Shown here piece after piece: positions 32,250-45,420 of a stretch of DNA of 64,000 bases. A program made the translations under genes and the position numbers. The notes under the pieces are model-generated. The model ran no database searches, was not told the DNA's origin, and was given only the letters and a program-made list of their open reading frames with translations. Location of the stretch: positions 30,912,792-30,976,791 of the forward strand of contig OX392532.1 in the NCBI GenBank assembly GCA_947623455.1. The letters are read 5' to 3'. This stretch comes from Mimachlamys varia (taxonomy: Eukaryota > Mollusca > Bivalvia > Pectinida > Pectinidae). Numbering within the stretch: position 1 is the first letter of the stretch; each line of letters starts with the position of its first letter.

Positions 32250-33500
32250 TTTTATGGTCGCCATCTTTGTCTCATTGAGAATATTCTGTATCTTTAAGTG
32301 ATATGAAGATGGACGTTTTTGAGTATGCTCATTAGTGTGTTTACTTGTTGTGATTGACAATGATATTCGGTTCTCGTTTTGGGATTTACATGGCGGGTGT
32401 TGTCGATGAAGCAGAAGACGCTTTCTCTTCCGGAATTCCTGGTCTTATTCTCTTGTACTTTTACAAGGGTTTCCATGTTAATCTTTCCTTTGTTCATATT
32501 TTGCCCCTGCTTTAATCGATTTTGAGTTTGAATTATGATTTTGTTAACCCTTGGGTATTCTCTTTATTTATTTTCACAAAGTATGTTACACTGCCATATT
32601 AATTCTATCGTCGTCCGCCTTTCTTGGAAAAGAAAGCTCTCATATAGAAAGACCTAAGGCGTTCTGTCAGTTTTGTATGAATACTTTTGCTTGCCTTGTT
32701 TCTCCCCCTGTCCCCCAATACCACATCCCCTACTGTGAGGTTGCAAACGGTGACCTACAAGGCAACATGGACTCAAGGCTACATGCTTGTGAAAAACACA
32801 CATTTCCCATGCCATCCTTTTCGTTTAATCACGTTGCACTCGCGTATCGACCACGTGAAACATACCTACCTGTCAGAAACATTACCCCATGCTCTACGAC
32901 AATAACTGTTTGGTGGTCGCCATAAGTATTCTGTATCTGTGTGTGATATGAAGATGTTTATTAGTGGGTTTACTTGTTGTTATTGCCAATGCTTTCTCGG
33001 TTCTCATTTCGAGGACTTGATATTGATTTGGATGTGACTAAGATTTACTTGGTGGGTGTTGTCGGTGAAGCAGAAGACGCTTACCCTTCCGGAACACCTG
33101 GTTGTATTATCTTGTACTTTTGCAACGGTCCCTATGTGGATCTTTCCCTTTTTCGTATTTTACCCCCAGCTCAATCGATTTTGAGTTCGAATTATTGTAC
33201 GCGGTATTCTCTCTATCTCTCTTTATAAAATATCATCGGTGTATACATAAGTTTCCTTCATTATCCATAAGGTCAATGTTGCTTTGACCTCATGAAAAGT
33301 ACCTCCTGGATAACTTACATCAACATATTGAAATACAAGGGGCAAAAAACAAGGGGCAAAATATAAACAAAGGAAAGACCTACATGGAGACCCTTGTAAA
33401 AGTACAAGAGAGTAAGACCAGGTGTTCCGGAAGAGTAAGCGTCTTCTGATTCGTCGACGACACCCGCCATGTTAATCTTTGTCACATCCAAGGAAATATT
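32250..33500. mobile_element. cluster of retroelement tails (copy B)
   Basis: Plus-oriented tails at about 32285-32575 and 32930-33220 and a minus-oriented one at about 33320-33485, separated by the 'cgttctgtcagttttgtatg' segment. No intact ORF. Confidence 0.7.
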
Positions 33501-33669
33501 GTAAACAATAAAATGCAACAAAACCGCTGGACGCCATTTTGTTATGAAAATGACTTAAACACATTCCAACAAACAGGAGGGAAATGATCATGTATATTTT
33601 AATGTATTGGATTGTAATTAATTATATTAATTGATAACGACATAATTTTTTTCACCCTGTGCATTTTGC

Positions 33670-34798
33670 ACTATCGTCACCCAAGACTAACTCCACTGCA
33701 CGCAAATGTACATACTTTGTAGTATTCAAAGATCGTTTATAATAACGTCATCTTCTGGAAGAGAAGATAATTTTTTCATGATTTACGTTAAATATAGTTA
33801 ATATCTTAAGTCAAATTCACAGCGATTTCTGCAAATTACCCATTTGACAATGTACATGAGCCATGTTCTTATCAAAGCATTAAGTGTAATCTATTCCATT
33901 TATCATCACTGTATTGAAGATATAGAGGATATTTAACAGTTAATTCAGTAATACCAAATATATTTCACGAGTGGGGCTAATATTTTGATATTTTTTACGA
34001 GTGCAATATGTTTGGTATTACTGAAGATACTGTCAGATATTCTGTTTATTACATTTTTATAGCAAAATATAAATCACTTTTATAGAATGAATGATTTTCG
34101 ATATTTCACTGGTAAAATGTAATAAATAAATTTATTACATTTTTTACTAGTGAAATATCACCCAAAGATACAGAAAAATTAACTTGATAAAACTTATATC
34201 ATCATTGCTTATATCATCAATAGATTTCTGGTACCATCACTAGTGATGAAATTAGTTAGTGGTCCAGTATAATTCCGCACTATTTATGTAGTATTGCTTC
34301 ATGCCTTGTGGGTTATATCCTGAAGAACTCTTAAATATGTGTAACCAATACTAGTAAGTCGACCTATACTCTTAACTTCTATACTACTCCCTGTTATGTT
34401 GTGAGAGACGCCCATTGTTACTGAAGCGTCCAGCGCATAATTATATCAGCGACAAGATATGTAAATGAGCTGTGTTGCATGGGTATCAAAAGCGTAAACT
34501 TTTGCTGCATGCTTTCACGGCAGTGACATCACCTGAATGAGTCCACCGTTATCATCGTTAACAAATAAACCCAAGCTACAGGACAAGCATGAGCCTATTA
34601 TAACGATGTTGGAAAGTAGTTAATTTTCACAAAAACAATAATGTCATTGTTATCAAAGGACACATTTCCCGATTTACACATTCCGCTGTTATCACCGTTC
34701 ATAAATCTTTCCCCTCAAATAAGCAACAGAGTCTGCCGCTTTCATCGTTGATTAATCACTATACATATATACTAGAGACAAGAAGGAACCCATCATCG
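33670..34798. other. AT-rich segment with two hairpin repeats
   Basis: 'cagtaataccaaatatattt'-type sequence (about 33944) is inverted at about 34005-34023. 'gatatttcactggtaaaatg' (34103) is inverted at 34136-34160. These look like small foldback or MITE remnants. No gene seen. Confidence 0.5.
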
Positions 34799-34886
34799 GA
34801 AACCCACGGTACACTTCTCTGACGTTTGCATCCCGTAGGCCAGAAACGATATAAATCGTCAAACGTCAGATAAGTGTACCGTAGGT

Positions 34887-34889
<3 letters not shown>
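34799..34889. mobile_element. 91-bp element with 30-bp inverted ends
   Basis: The left arm GAAACCCACGGTACACTT.. and the inverted right arm match at 28 of 30 positions. The centre is about 31 bp. It is followed directly by a (CAT)n microsatellite (34888-34919). Confidence 0.75.
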
Positions 34890-34919
<30 letters not shown>

Positions 34920-35930
34920 TCTTTATTTCTTCCAAAACAATGAAGAGTACAATATAGATGAGCATAACTAAGTGCAAGTGACGTGAGAGAGAAAAACATA
35001 TTGGTGAAAACAGACAAAGATTGACTTAAAATTTATATGAATATTTTATCATAATGATAACTTCATAGAAGAGTTAGATACCTGATAATAAGGCAGTGTA
35101 AGGTGGTCAAGTTAACACTGGGATAGTGACTGCTATGCAAATAGCTATATTTACTGGAAGATCATATAAAATGCCATTTTCTAAAAAATAAGACAGTCCT
35201 TGATAAAAGATGTGAGCAATATAACATCGTCATTAAAAGCATCGAAAATAGCAGCGCTTGGAACACCAAGCAGAGTTGCCACCTGGCTACTCTTTCTGAC
35301 TGGTCGAAGGACATATAAACATGGATCGGATAGTCATTTACAAACTTTGTCGTAAGGCTATCCCGCAAAACGATTATACTAGGTCTATGTCATTGATATA
35401 TGCTATAATCATTCTTTTAATTCATCCAGCAAGTTTTCTTCAAATCATCGTTGCATGAGAAGATAGAATAATGATGGAATTTTTACATTAAGTTACATGC
35501 ACATACCAATAGAAATGGCTAACTACTAATATAGTAGTGATATATACATACATGTATGTTTTAAACATTCTGTTAATCCATTGCACAAGTTTTCTTCTTA
35601 TCATACTATTACAGGAAGACACCCATAATAGAATTACACTGTTCATTTCAAGGAAAAGATAAAAACACTATAATGTTATTTTAATAATATTTTATTGCTC
35701 ACCAAAGGGATTGGGCACAAGTTATTGAACTTATATTAAGCCCATTTCCATCAATTTACAAGCATATATATAAATAAATAAATACCATGGCAAGATGGCA
35801 TTAATGAATAAACAGAAGCTGGAGTGATAATTAGACTACCAGTATGCTTTGACATATCAGGTGATTTAGAAATTTGCAGTGCAGTAGCATGTAGTAGCAT
35901 GTTTCCACCATACAATAATTAGTTTTGTCA
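34920..35930. other. AT-rich, no feature recognised
   Basis: No gene, RNA or clear repeat seen. Confidence 0.3.
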
Positions 35931-35959
35931 AATGACTTTTCCCAACCCTGCTCCTCCAG

Positions 35960-36420
35960 TGATAAGAATCAACATCTGTGAATTTTCATTCCTTCACAGA
36001 TGTCTATCAAACTTCGCACACGTAAAAAAATCAAAATATCTTGGACAAGTTCAAAATCAGGGTAGTCATGCCAAGGTCAATGTTACAATTATCGAAAAAA
36101 ATATTTGTCAGCACTCAATCGGCTTCATTTCTTATTGGATATTTTTATATTTAATAAACTTAATAAGCTTATACAGAATGAAAATGCCTTGGAGATGTTT
36201 CGGAGTTGTCAGGTCAATGTCACTTACTATTAAACAAAATCATTGTCAGCGATCTAGCAACTTTATTCCTTATGGGACTTTCGTCAACTTTCAAACATTT
36301 ACGGAGAATAAAAATATATTGGACATTTTCGAGCTTCGGGGTTGTTAGGTCAAGGTCAAGGTCACTTACTATTTTTAGAAAATCACAGTGTAATAGCTTG
36401 CGGAGCCCGGTAGGGTAAAT
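35960..36420 (+). repeat. degenerate ~130-bp tandem repeat with 'aaggtcaaggtcact' motif
   Basis: Units around 36070-36200, 36210-36340 and 36350-36420 share 'ggtcaatgtcacttactatt', 'gtcagcgatctag.aacttt' and 'tattccttatggga'. The array resembles a repeat I know from molluscs (memory only). It ends in a hairpin 'tgtattgctttagcaataca' at about 36419. Confidence 0.5.
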
Positions 36421-37550
36421 GTATTGCTTTAGCAATACACATATACAGTATGCTTGTTAAAGTTAAACATTCAAAGAAGCAGATGTATATCACACATAAA
36501 CAATTTCGACACTTTTACGTTCACCTGCATGTATCCCCTTCATCATTGACCGATATGGTACCTCATGAATTCAAATAAGTACGTAATTACATTTCTTTGT
36601 TTGCCTTCATATTCACGCCTACCTAATGTCGATGAACCTCCACATATATGATAAAGTAACACCAATCTTTAAAATTTACAACCTACCAACTTTCAAAAAA
36701 TATAATTAACTTCAGCTGTCATTGTAATACAACATATAATGACCTAACACAGTCAATCTTGCCATTTTCCCATTAATACAATATTATACTAAACTATAGC
36801 ATTCTGCTTTGTATACATATTTCATGTATACATTTGTAATAGAAAAATGTTTTAACAAATTTGTGAACCGACATTATCTATTTGTCATTTTACCATAATA
36901 CATATTATATTGCCCGTCCAGCTATTGGTGTCCTTTTTTGAAGGACAGCAACTTGAATATCAATATCAGGTAGCTGCGGCCAGTGGAACTGGTCCGGACC
37001 TTTGGCCTCTTGACAAAGTCCTGCATTATAATCTAGAGGTTCGCGCCCCGCTCGTCTCGCTTGCTTCGTTTTCTCTCTTTCTTCTAAATAGTGTTTGTTA
37101 CCCTGGTCTTGGTGTTTTCTCGTACTAATTATCACGACTGACAATTTCTTAATTATCAAATATGGAACTTTGGTGAGGTCAATATGGTATTATACCGAAT
37201 CAAATGTTGACCGAGGGCGTTAGCACGAGGTCTATATCTTAGATTCTACCAGGTCGGTATAACACCATATTAACCGAATCAACGGTCCTTAATTTTTATA
37301 TTAGATATGAAACTTGTTTGCAAAAGACTGAAATTGCATTATTTCTTTCTTAATAAAGCATGAAATTACAGTTGGGCACTATAACGTCACGACTTTGACG
37401 TCATAAACGCAATATTGACTCGGTGTTTCTAAAAGTACAATTACCAGGTTATTATCACAAAATACGGACTTCCATGTGGCCATATTTTAGCCAATGAGAA
37501 CTGCGGAAAGTCGGAACAAATCTAATATATACAATTACAGTTGCTGATTT
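36421..37550. other. intergenic, small inverted repeat
   Basis: 'ggtcaatatggtattatacc' (about 37177) is inverted at about 37254-37276, so 37170-37280 may be a small foldback element. The GC-richer piece 36905-37080 is unidentified. Confidence 0.4.
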
Positions 37551-37554
37551 GTGA

Positions 37555-38240
37555 ACTGCGCCATTGCCATGTAAACAATTGGACATGTTAGAGACCTGTT
37601 TTAGGACGAATTTTTTTCATGTGTGTTCGAAATGTTTCAGAACTACATTCTTATTGACGCTTTCAGACACCCCCACCTTTTGGAACAACAATTTTGCACG
37701 CTTGGTCCACTATTTCTAATGAATATTGCGTATAACACCTACTTTGCTGTCAGTGTTCGTTTAACAAACTGAAGCTTTTGGCATGTTTCAAAGCGCATAT
37801 CCTATTGTCAACTTTCTTCTTGGGCTCATAAAAATGCACCCATGTCTCATCACCCATTATGATGTTTTTCTGATGTTTTGGGTGGGTACTTCTTCAGCAG
37901 TTTCTTAGCCATTTGTACACCGTGTACGTTTCTGTTCGTCAGGATCCAAAGAGCACTTATTTTCTTAACCTTGATAATTTTCTTCAGAAATAAGAGAACA
38001 GATGCTAAAACCATGTTTGTCATTCGTGTTAGCTGTCTGACCGTATAACGTGCTTTTTTTCCATGTCTATTTTTACTTTTGACTTATTCGTGACCAGAAT
38101 GCAATTTAGCAAACCATCTATAAAATGTGGACAATGATATTTTTCATCATGTATATTTTTGACACTCAATCCCTACTTACAGCGGGCTTTTATATAGCCC
38201 CTGATTTCAGCGTCATTTTCTATTCGTTTTCTAACCATTT
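37555..38240 (-). pseudogene. mariner-type transposase pseudogene
   Basis: On the minus strand, starting at an ATG near 38237, the translation begins MVRKRIENDAEIRGYIKARC, then is broken by stops and frameshifts. Later blocks include MAKKLLKKYP, MGDETWVHFYEPKKKVDNRI (the conserved mariner GDETW..F block with the second catalytic Asp region) and a VLYAIF-like stretch. The middle of the helix-turn-helix region is deleted or scrambled. It cannot make an active enzyme. Confidence 0.8.
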
Positions 38241-38900
38241 TCAATAAAGTGTATATCAATGTATTCATCTATATTATCTTAACAACCACTGCCATCGTAG
38301 TTTCCATCGTAGCGACCCGCTTCGAATGTGTTTTCCTTCGTATAGCACTTTACAATAAATAATAATGTAAATATAAGGATTGTGCCTCATTTTAACTGCG
38401 TATACGGTAGTATACCCGCAATTGGCAACGAACATATTCAATATGGAGCGCGTTATACAATCCAAAAGTCGCTGTCCGTAGCAATGCTCTGTTCTTAAAA
38501 CAACAACAACAACAAAAAAGTGTGAGACGATCGTCATAGCTTTGGCGAAGGTTTGATCAACTGTGGTTAGCGGTGGGCAATGACCCTGCGTCTGAATCTA
38601 AGGTCAGTACGTGGGCACACAGACATAGAACACTATTTGAACTTTGCTCTACATACATGATTGCGTCAGTAAATGGGAGAGAGTTCATTAATCCCATTGT
38701 GTCCCCTTATCAATATAAGTTACGCAACCGTTAGAGATTAAATCCACGTGTGACATCGAAGCATGCTCAGCCAGTGCGTAGGTTTGATATGTATATTGTC
38801 TGGTCCATTGCTTTGTTTAGCGCTTTCTACTTAAATACCGGTATTAAATAAATATTCTCTTTTACAGGAAACGGATATTTCAACCGCTCCTACGTTTATC
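38241..38900. other. intergenic, no feature recognised
   Basis: A short (CAA)n run lies near 38505-38520. Nothing else recognised. Confidence 0.3.
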
Positions 38901-38901
38901 A

Positions 38902-39137
38902 CAGGGACCTGAGAATTTGTTACAGTGCTAGTTTTGGACCTAAACGAGGGTGTTTAGAGTAATTTTACACTTTTTGGGGGCTTAGATCAATTTTCGATAA
39001 AAATGCCCCCTCAAGCCCTTATGACCATTGAGGGGGCATTTTTATCGAAAATTGATCCGAACCCACAAAAGTGTCAAATTACTCTAAACATCCTCGTGTG
39101 GGTCCAAAATTAGCTGTAACAAATTCTCAGGTCCCTG
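38902..39137. mobile_element. 236-bp foldback element
   Basis: CAGGGACCTGAGAATTTGTT at the left is inverted at the right (AACAAATTCTCAGGTCCCTG). The two halves are near-perfect inverted copies of about 110 bp, centred near 39020, with 'tgccccctcaa'/'ttgagggggca' next to the centre. It forms one long hairpin. Confidence 0.85.
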
Positions 39138-40130
39138 TAACGTGTGCATATATCACGTCAAGTTGATTGCCGGTATATTGATTATATGTTATCGCTATGA
39201 CTATTTTTGCTTTTTTGTTGATTGAGACTAGCTTTGAATAAAGTCTTTGTCATATTTCCTCTCCACGTCTCCATCGATGTTTCACTACCATTAAGGAATT
39301 GTGCAGACTTACCATGAAATTGTATCGTGTAACCTGATATCGCTATGTGCTCGAAAGGTATAATGATAACCACAAACTGTACCAGTAAAATCGAACTCAA
39401 AATCAATTATGTAAATCATTCAGAATGTCAAAGGAGTACGAGAGAGGGCTTTCCTCAAGTTGTATACATTAAAGAGCTTTTATGCAAAGCACACATTAAA
39501 AAACGAATCCCACGCCGGATTAGTATAGAAAAGTACGAAAATGCGGCGTGAAGCCTGGAATTATACTGTCAAGCGTGCGCATCCAGAAACTAGGCACATT
39601 GATCGATAATCTGGTTACCAGCATTGAAAGTGAGATGACGAAATACATATCATGGTTTAAAATTGAATAAATCAGCTCCATTTCTGTGTGAAGAAATTGT
39701 TAAGACCGTGCAGTGATTTATAAACAGGATTATAAATAAACATGAGAGATATACCGTATATCTACACGGGGCACAGTACTGTATGGCAAATTAGTAATTT
39801 AGTGGTTCTGATTTCTCTTTTCGAGTGAGACTTGAACCTCTAAGCGGAACTATAGTTTTCCCTTTAGATAATCTTTTTGTTTTGTTTTTGTTGTTTCTAA
39901 ACAAAAGGATTTGGCATCTTTTATACCAACTCATTAAATCATGTCATTAAAGATTACATATGGCAACAATTTACAAATCAATCACGTGATAACACACTAT
40001 TATAATGACGATTGTGGAAATAGTATCACAAATATAGATAGAATGATAATAAAATAAGGAAAGAGGATGAGGAGAGGAGATGGAGACAGAATGAGAGAAG
40101 ATGGGAAACGTAATTAAATAAGATTATAAG
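39138..40130. other. AT-rich intergenic, no feature recognised
   Basis: No gene or repeat structure recognised. Confidence 0.3.
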
Positions 40131-40680
40131 ACTCTTTCATATGCGTGTATGTAGGATAGGGATATTCCACCCGAGGGGTCACAAAATGTGATGAAACCCG
40201 AGGCTTGCCGAGGGTTTTACCACATTTTGTGATCCCGAGGGTGGAATATCCCTATCCTACATAAACACATAATGAAAGAGTCTTTTTCTCTCATATCAAC
40301 TACCCGAATAAGCTCAAAAACCATGAAAATATGTTGAAACAGGCTACCATTTTGAAATTTCAACTTTTTCCTTGAGCTTTTTTGACGAAAACTAATTAGA
40401 CAGCAAGTTTAAGCATACCCTATATTTGCAAACGAAGTTTGAGCAGAAAAATTAATCTCCTCTTCATGTTGTTTATGGTTAAAATTTTGTGAAAGGTTTT
40501 AATTTTATCACGCCGTCGTTTTCTATTTCCGGCATCAGAGTTTACCGTATTCGGGACGTCACGTCATTGTTGATCCATTGTGATGTCACGTCGCGTGAAA
40601 TGCTATGTAAGATAGATTTTTCTTACATAGCTTTCTTAAATGGGCAAACTCTATCCAACATGGCGAGATATGAGAGAAAT
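40131..40680. mobile_element. 0.55-kb element: foldback head plus unique body
   Basis: A 150-bp palindrome (about 40133-40285) pairs 'gactctttcatatgcgtgta' with its inverse and contains 'gatagggatattccacc'. The body to 40680 ends 'gatatgagagaaa', the inverse of 'ttctctcatatc' at 40285. A diverged reverse-complement copy lies at about 56705-57200. No ORF. Confidence 0.8.
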
Positions 40681-40745
40681 ATATGTATTGGATAATAATT
40701 TTCTGTATTTTTCGATTTTTCTGTATTTGATAATATATGTATAAC

Positions 40746-40911
40746 ACAACCTCTTTATCTCGAACTTGTATAACTCGAAGACCCTGTTTAAGTCGAAGTA
40801 TTTTGTCGGTCCCGACCAAACTTTACACCAGAATTCAAACAAACGTAACTCAAATACTCGGATAACTCGATTTTTTCTATAGTCCCGTCGACTTCGAGAT
40901 AAAGAGGTTCG
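40746..40911. mobile_element. pogo-like MITE
   Basis: 'aacctctttatctcgaa' is inverted as 'ttcgagataaagaggtt'. The interior has 'ttgtataactcgaag' and 'gtcgaagtattttgtcggtc', homologous to the element at 12003-12371. Confidence 0.75.
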
Positions 40912-41479
40912 ACTAAAATCGTTGAAGTTATAACGACTGTACGGACAAATACATTGTCAGGTTTCCAAGGCTATACGCTCCTCTATCAAAACACAAAAAC
41001 ACGTTCCATCACATAAACAGAAAATACATAAAATATAAAACAAATTTATTATTTACACTGATACATGTTGCCGATAATCCCTTCGGCTGATCGGACTTCG
41101 AAGGTCCTGTTACAGAGCAAAAAACTGTATTGGGTGATATATATAGACTGACTACTGTCTAATGCTTAAACTGATCCTACATTCCATCCAGGCTACTTTT
41201 CGACGTCTCTATAAAAACTCTTTTCCAGATAGCATAAAACATTACACACGACTGGTTCTTTGTGATTCCAATCGAATTTGCTTTTACCACAGCGTTAAAC
41301 ATAAACACGTTTATTTTAGCTGTTAACAGATATAAAATATGGAAGATAATGAGATTTCAGATAATTTATCATTGGAGCGCGGGACGACTAGTGGTCACTC
41401 ATTACGTGGGGGAACTAATTTAAACCGTGACGTTTACAAAAAAACACCTGTCAGTGGTAGTGCCTCTAATGCGGCGAGA

Positions 41480-41620
41480 TGTCGAGATAGCAACTTCATA
41501 AACGCATTAAATTATCTCGCTATGTCGACTGTTTAACTCGATATGCCGTTTTTTTATCTCGCTATATGGTACGTTTATCTCGCTATGTTGACACAATTAT
41601 CTCGCTATGTTATGGCTGAA
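41480..41620. repeat. 'ttatctcgctatgt' repeats
   Basis: Four or five spaced copies of 'ttatctcgctat(g/a)t' and related 'taactcgatatg'. Probably the debris of another TIR element. Confidence 0.55.
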
Positions 41621-41731
41621 CCATGCCACCATACTTTGGTTTAAAACTTCACGTATATTCCGGGAGCCGTGCATGCAGGGCATGTTTTTACCGCTATTTT
41701 TCGAAACGCGGGGAATTTAGAAATATATAGC

Positions 41732-42183
41732 GTGTTCCATTTAACAGAACGCTCCTGTTGCTTCCGAACGAACCAGAAGGTTCCGCTAAATGGAATGCGA
41801 CGCACTGTCGGAACGGACCGGTTCGTCGGGAACGTCTCACTTGAGATTTCGTGTTGAATCCAGTGAAAGGTTTTCGTTTCTGATGTTCAATAAAGTGAAA
41901 ATAGGTATAACTGTAACCAGTAAGACGGCCGTTGATCAGTAAAATATATAATTACAGACTCCTAGTGCCATCATAGTGTGAAAAAATTGTAAATAAAAGC
42001 GATAACTCGCATTGTTTTTGCAGATTTTATGACTGAACCGTTATAATTATTTCCGGAAAAGTCTTTTCTTTTTCGTTTTCGATTATTATATTTTCACCCA
42101 CAGGAACGAAATTAGGAACGTTCTGTTTCATTTAGCAGACCAGTTCCAAGTAAGCACATGGAACGTTCCGATAAATGGAATAC
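41732..42183. mobile_element. 452-bp TIR element
   Basis: GTGTTCCATTTAACAGAACG at the left and the inverted CGTTCCGATAAATGGAATAC at the right match at 17 of 20 positions. A further 'ttccgctaaatggaat' lies inside at about 41780. No transposase and no clear target duplication. Confidence 0.7.
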
Positions 42184-43195
42184 ATTAATAATGATTACCG
42201 GTTTTAGCGTAAAACAAGGTAAAAATAATGTATTGTTATATATATATTATACATGTATATCTTTTACATTTGAAGTTATTCGTATGCACAAATTATTGTG
42301 AAATCTATAACCATAAGTAAAATATTTAACAGAAGGATTATGGAGAGATCCATAATGTTCATGTGGAGAGAATTGATATAGGCTTTGCCTGTTATTTTAT
42401 CCACGTTGACTACAAGATCTTAACAATAAAAGAAATGTTAAAATTAAAATATTAATTTCAAACCTGCGCATGCTGATCATTTCAAAGTACACTTCGGTAC
42501 GTTTTTTCACAATGTGCACTTTATTCAGTGGATATTTTATGAACTTAATCGGCGTTTGATTTAAAAGTGCAACCTTGTTCACAATTTCTGCTAATTCTGT
42601 ATTCACTGAATAAGCATAGGTGAATGCATTGGCAGGTATTGATTTTTTTTAATTTAAGGATATTGTTAATCATGTACAAAGGCAGTTGGGCCCAAGTTTA
42701 ACACTTTAAATCAAGCCCTTTCCCTAAAATATATAAATAATATTTATCATTAAAATCATTAAAAATTATATATAGACGCCGCACTTTTCATTGAGGAAAG
42801 AAACTAATTATGGGTAAGAGCTAAAAATAGCAACAAACAAAAAAAGTCAGCGGTTAACACACTTTTTGTAAAGACGCGAGTGCGATGGTGCATGTCAAAC
42901 TATTTACGACAGTCTTACCCGATTTACATCTATTGCTACGTGAAATGTCGATAAAAGGTTTTACCCGGGCTGTATAAGACAGTTCCGGGAGCTCGAGCTG
43001 CAGGAACAAACTTGTCTCGTAAACAAGTAAACAAAAGTAAACAGGTAAAAGTAAAGAGGTAAAAGGACTATATAAATGTCAGTCCGCAGGGGCGGTAGGC
43101 ACTCGGCATTCCGTAAACTAAAAATATTCTCGCGACATATATAACGAAACCCTACAAATATTAACGTTTCTAAGTATGATTCGTTCTTAAACAAA
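42184..43195. other. intergenic, no feature recognised
   Basis: The GC-richer stretch 42960-43110 includes a GAGCTCGAGCTGCAG cluster and 'aaacaggtaaaagtaaagag' repeats. No gene identified. Confidence 0.3.
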
Positions 43196-43199
43196 TGAG

Positions 43200-43840
43200 A
43201 TACTGAATATATAGGGTGTTTATTTCTTTAAATAAAGGAAAAATTAAATATACCTTTATACAATTAAGGTATAGAGATCAACGAAACAAGTACACATATA
43301 AACTTTCCAAAGGGAGCTTGGTATGTTTAATAAAGGATATACTAAATATACCTATATATATTATGTACAATTAATACTGTTTATTTGATGTAACGTGCGT
43401 TTTTGTGTGTCTTGATAAAGTGACAGATAGCCTTGAAATTTTGACAATTTAATTGTCCGTACTGTCGCTATTACTTCAACGATCATATATGTATTTCTAG
43501 TAATACGCATCAAGCGAACATTTGTTTGTTAGGATCCAGTACATATAGTGGATCATACTGTTGATATTATATACTATAACATATACTGAGATATACTTCT
43601 GTTTGACAGTGATTTTGATGACTTATATATATACAATTAAGGTATATAACGAAACCCTACAAATATAAACGTCCAAAAGGTGTTCAGATTTTTAAATAAA
43701 GGAAATACTAAATATATTGGATGCTTCGTCCTTTAAATAAAGGAAATTTTAAATAAAGGTAATACTAAATACATTGGATGTTTAGTTCTTTAAATAAAGG
43801 AAATACTAAACATATAGGCCTATACCTATATACAATAATG
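43200..43840. repeat. 'aataaaggaaatactaaata' repeat cluster
   Basis: Six or so copies of a 20-35 bp motif at about 43228, 43331, 43692, 43735, 43755 and 43790, interrupted by the repeat shared with intron 6 (43400-43560). Confidence 0.6.
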
Positions 43841-43849
43841 TAACATGAC

Positions 43850-44100
43850 ATAAAGTATATAGACTTGGCGGAGAGGGTAAGAAATATCGGGGTGGTGGAC
43901 ACAATGAGATATGTGAAGGGCCTCGGTATCGATCACTGTGGCTTATCTACTCACGACGGGAGGCGATCAATAAGGGAAGTGGAAACAGTAAATAGAAGTT
44001 ATTTGTATACACAGGGACGTCGACGGGACGTGTGTGTATACGACCGTAGGCGGATGATATAGTCAATTTAGTCAGGTAGGAAGACCCCTCGCGCTCAGGT
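43850..44100 (+). other. GC-richer island with a 66-codon open frame
   Basis: An open frame 43865-44062 (LAERVRNIGVV.. RRRMI) lies in sequence that is GC- and CpG-richer than its surroundings. It could be a short exon or a repeat fragment. No homology recognised and no partner exon found. Confidence 0.2.
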
Positions 44101-44109
44101 GTGTTTTAG

Positions 44110-44770
44110 AGATTAACTTCTGTGTGACAGGGATTTTGATAAAAAGGTAAGATTGATTTTTAGTTATCTTTCATTATTTGATTTTATAGACAGCACTTTG
44201 GATGACTTGGTTTTTGCATGTAGAAATATAATATGTATTATATTCAATATTTATTTTTTTAAACGCATGCTAAGATTACTATGGGAATCATCAGACATGT
44301 TTTCTGTGAATCGTGAAGCGATGTGATCGATTAACAATGCTGGGATTGATGTCATAATTATTAACATTTTAAAGGATGGATTGTGATAAATGTATCCGAA
44401 AAGTACAATTATGCTTTAATTAAATAATTTCCATAATATACTTTTATGTATACTTATAATTAACCTGGAATGTCTTGAGGTTGGTTCCTCAAAACAGCAA
44501 AATAGCTTTGACTAGTATGAGGAGGATGAACAGCAGGGCATGTATTGAAGAATCTGTTTTTATGCTTAAGTATGGATTCTGTGCTTCAGGCAGCCTTCTT
44601 GAAACTCCCCTTTTTGTCAATGATCAAAAGTAATATCCATTGCAAAACCTAGAACTAAAAAAAAAAAAAAATAGGCGTGAGCACAGCATCGATGCTTTAT
44701 TATGATAATGGTTTCATGAATACCAGTCTATTATTGCGTAATCCCATAGGTCCTGTTCGTGATGGTGGGA
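44110..44770. other. AT-rich intergenic, no feature recognised
   Basis: Only an A14 run near 44660. Confidence 0.3.
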
Positions 44771-44774
44771 TTTG

Positions 44775-45420
44775 TAGTAGTATATATACTTTTAACGCAC
44801 CAGACGATGAGAACTATGATTTAGTTTTATGGACGTCATCTTCGTCTCATTGAGAAATATTTTGTATCCTTGTATGATATGAAGGTGAACGTTTTTGAAT
44901 ATATGCTCATTATTGGTCTTACTTGTTGTGCCTGAGAATGATGACTTGGGTCTCACTTGAGGATTTGACGTTTACATGGATGTGACCAAGATTTACATGA
45001 CGAGTGTCGTCGATAAAGCAGAAGACGCTTACTCCTCCGGAACGCCTTATTTTCTTGTACTTTTACAAGAGTTGCTATATAAATCTTTCTTTTGTTCATA
45101 TTTTGGTTCCGCTCCTCAGGCCCAAAGGGGAGGGTTGGGGTAAGATCAAAGGTTTATACAAAATTGATTCTCCTGTTAATCAAAATCTGCTTTGTGATTC
45201 ATGACTAGTAGGAGTATTTATGAGAGTTGATGGACGGACGGACGACGCGCAACAACATAATCCAACTTCCTGTTTAGGCAGGCGAGATAAAATCAATATT
45301 CTTAAGGTTCTTAGTTTGTTGTATAAGTTTGATGTTATATTTGTATTTAAGGTCAATGGCGAAAGTCTACATGAAGGGAGGGTTATGGCACCAATATTCA
45401 CTCCGATGAAATAAAAAAAA
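44775..45420 (+). mobile_element. retroelement tail and dispersed repeat
   Basis: 44815-45110 is a diverged tail copy ('gatgtgaccaagatttacat', 'cagaagacgcttactc', 'tccggaacgcc'). It is followed by a repeat containing 'gagttgatggacggacggac'. Confidence 0.6.

Larger units (their letters stand above)
27289..33669. repeat. segmental duplication, copy B (6.4 kb)
   Basis: Direct tandem partner of 19760-27281. The junction at 27281-27295 shows a small local duplication ('gaaattctcgaaattctt'). It lacks the SINE and the 931-bp element of copy A but carries a foldback element and a longer minisatellite. Confidence 0.9.
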
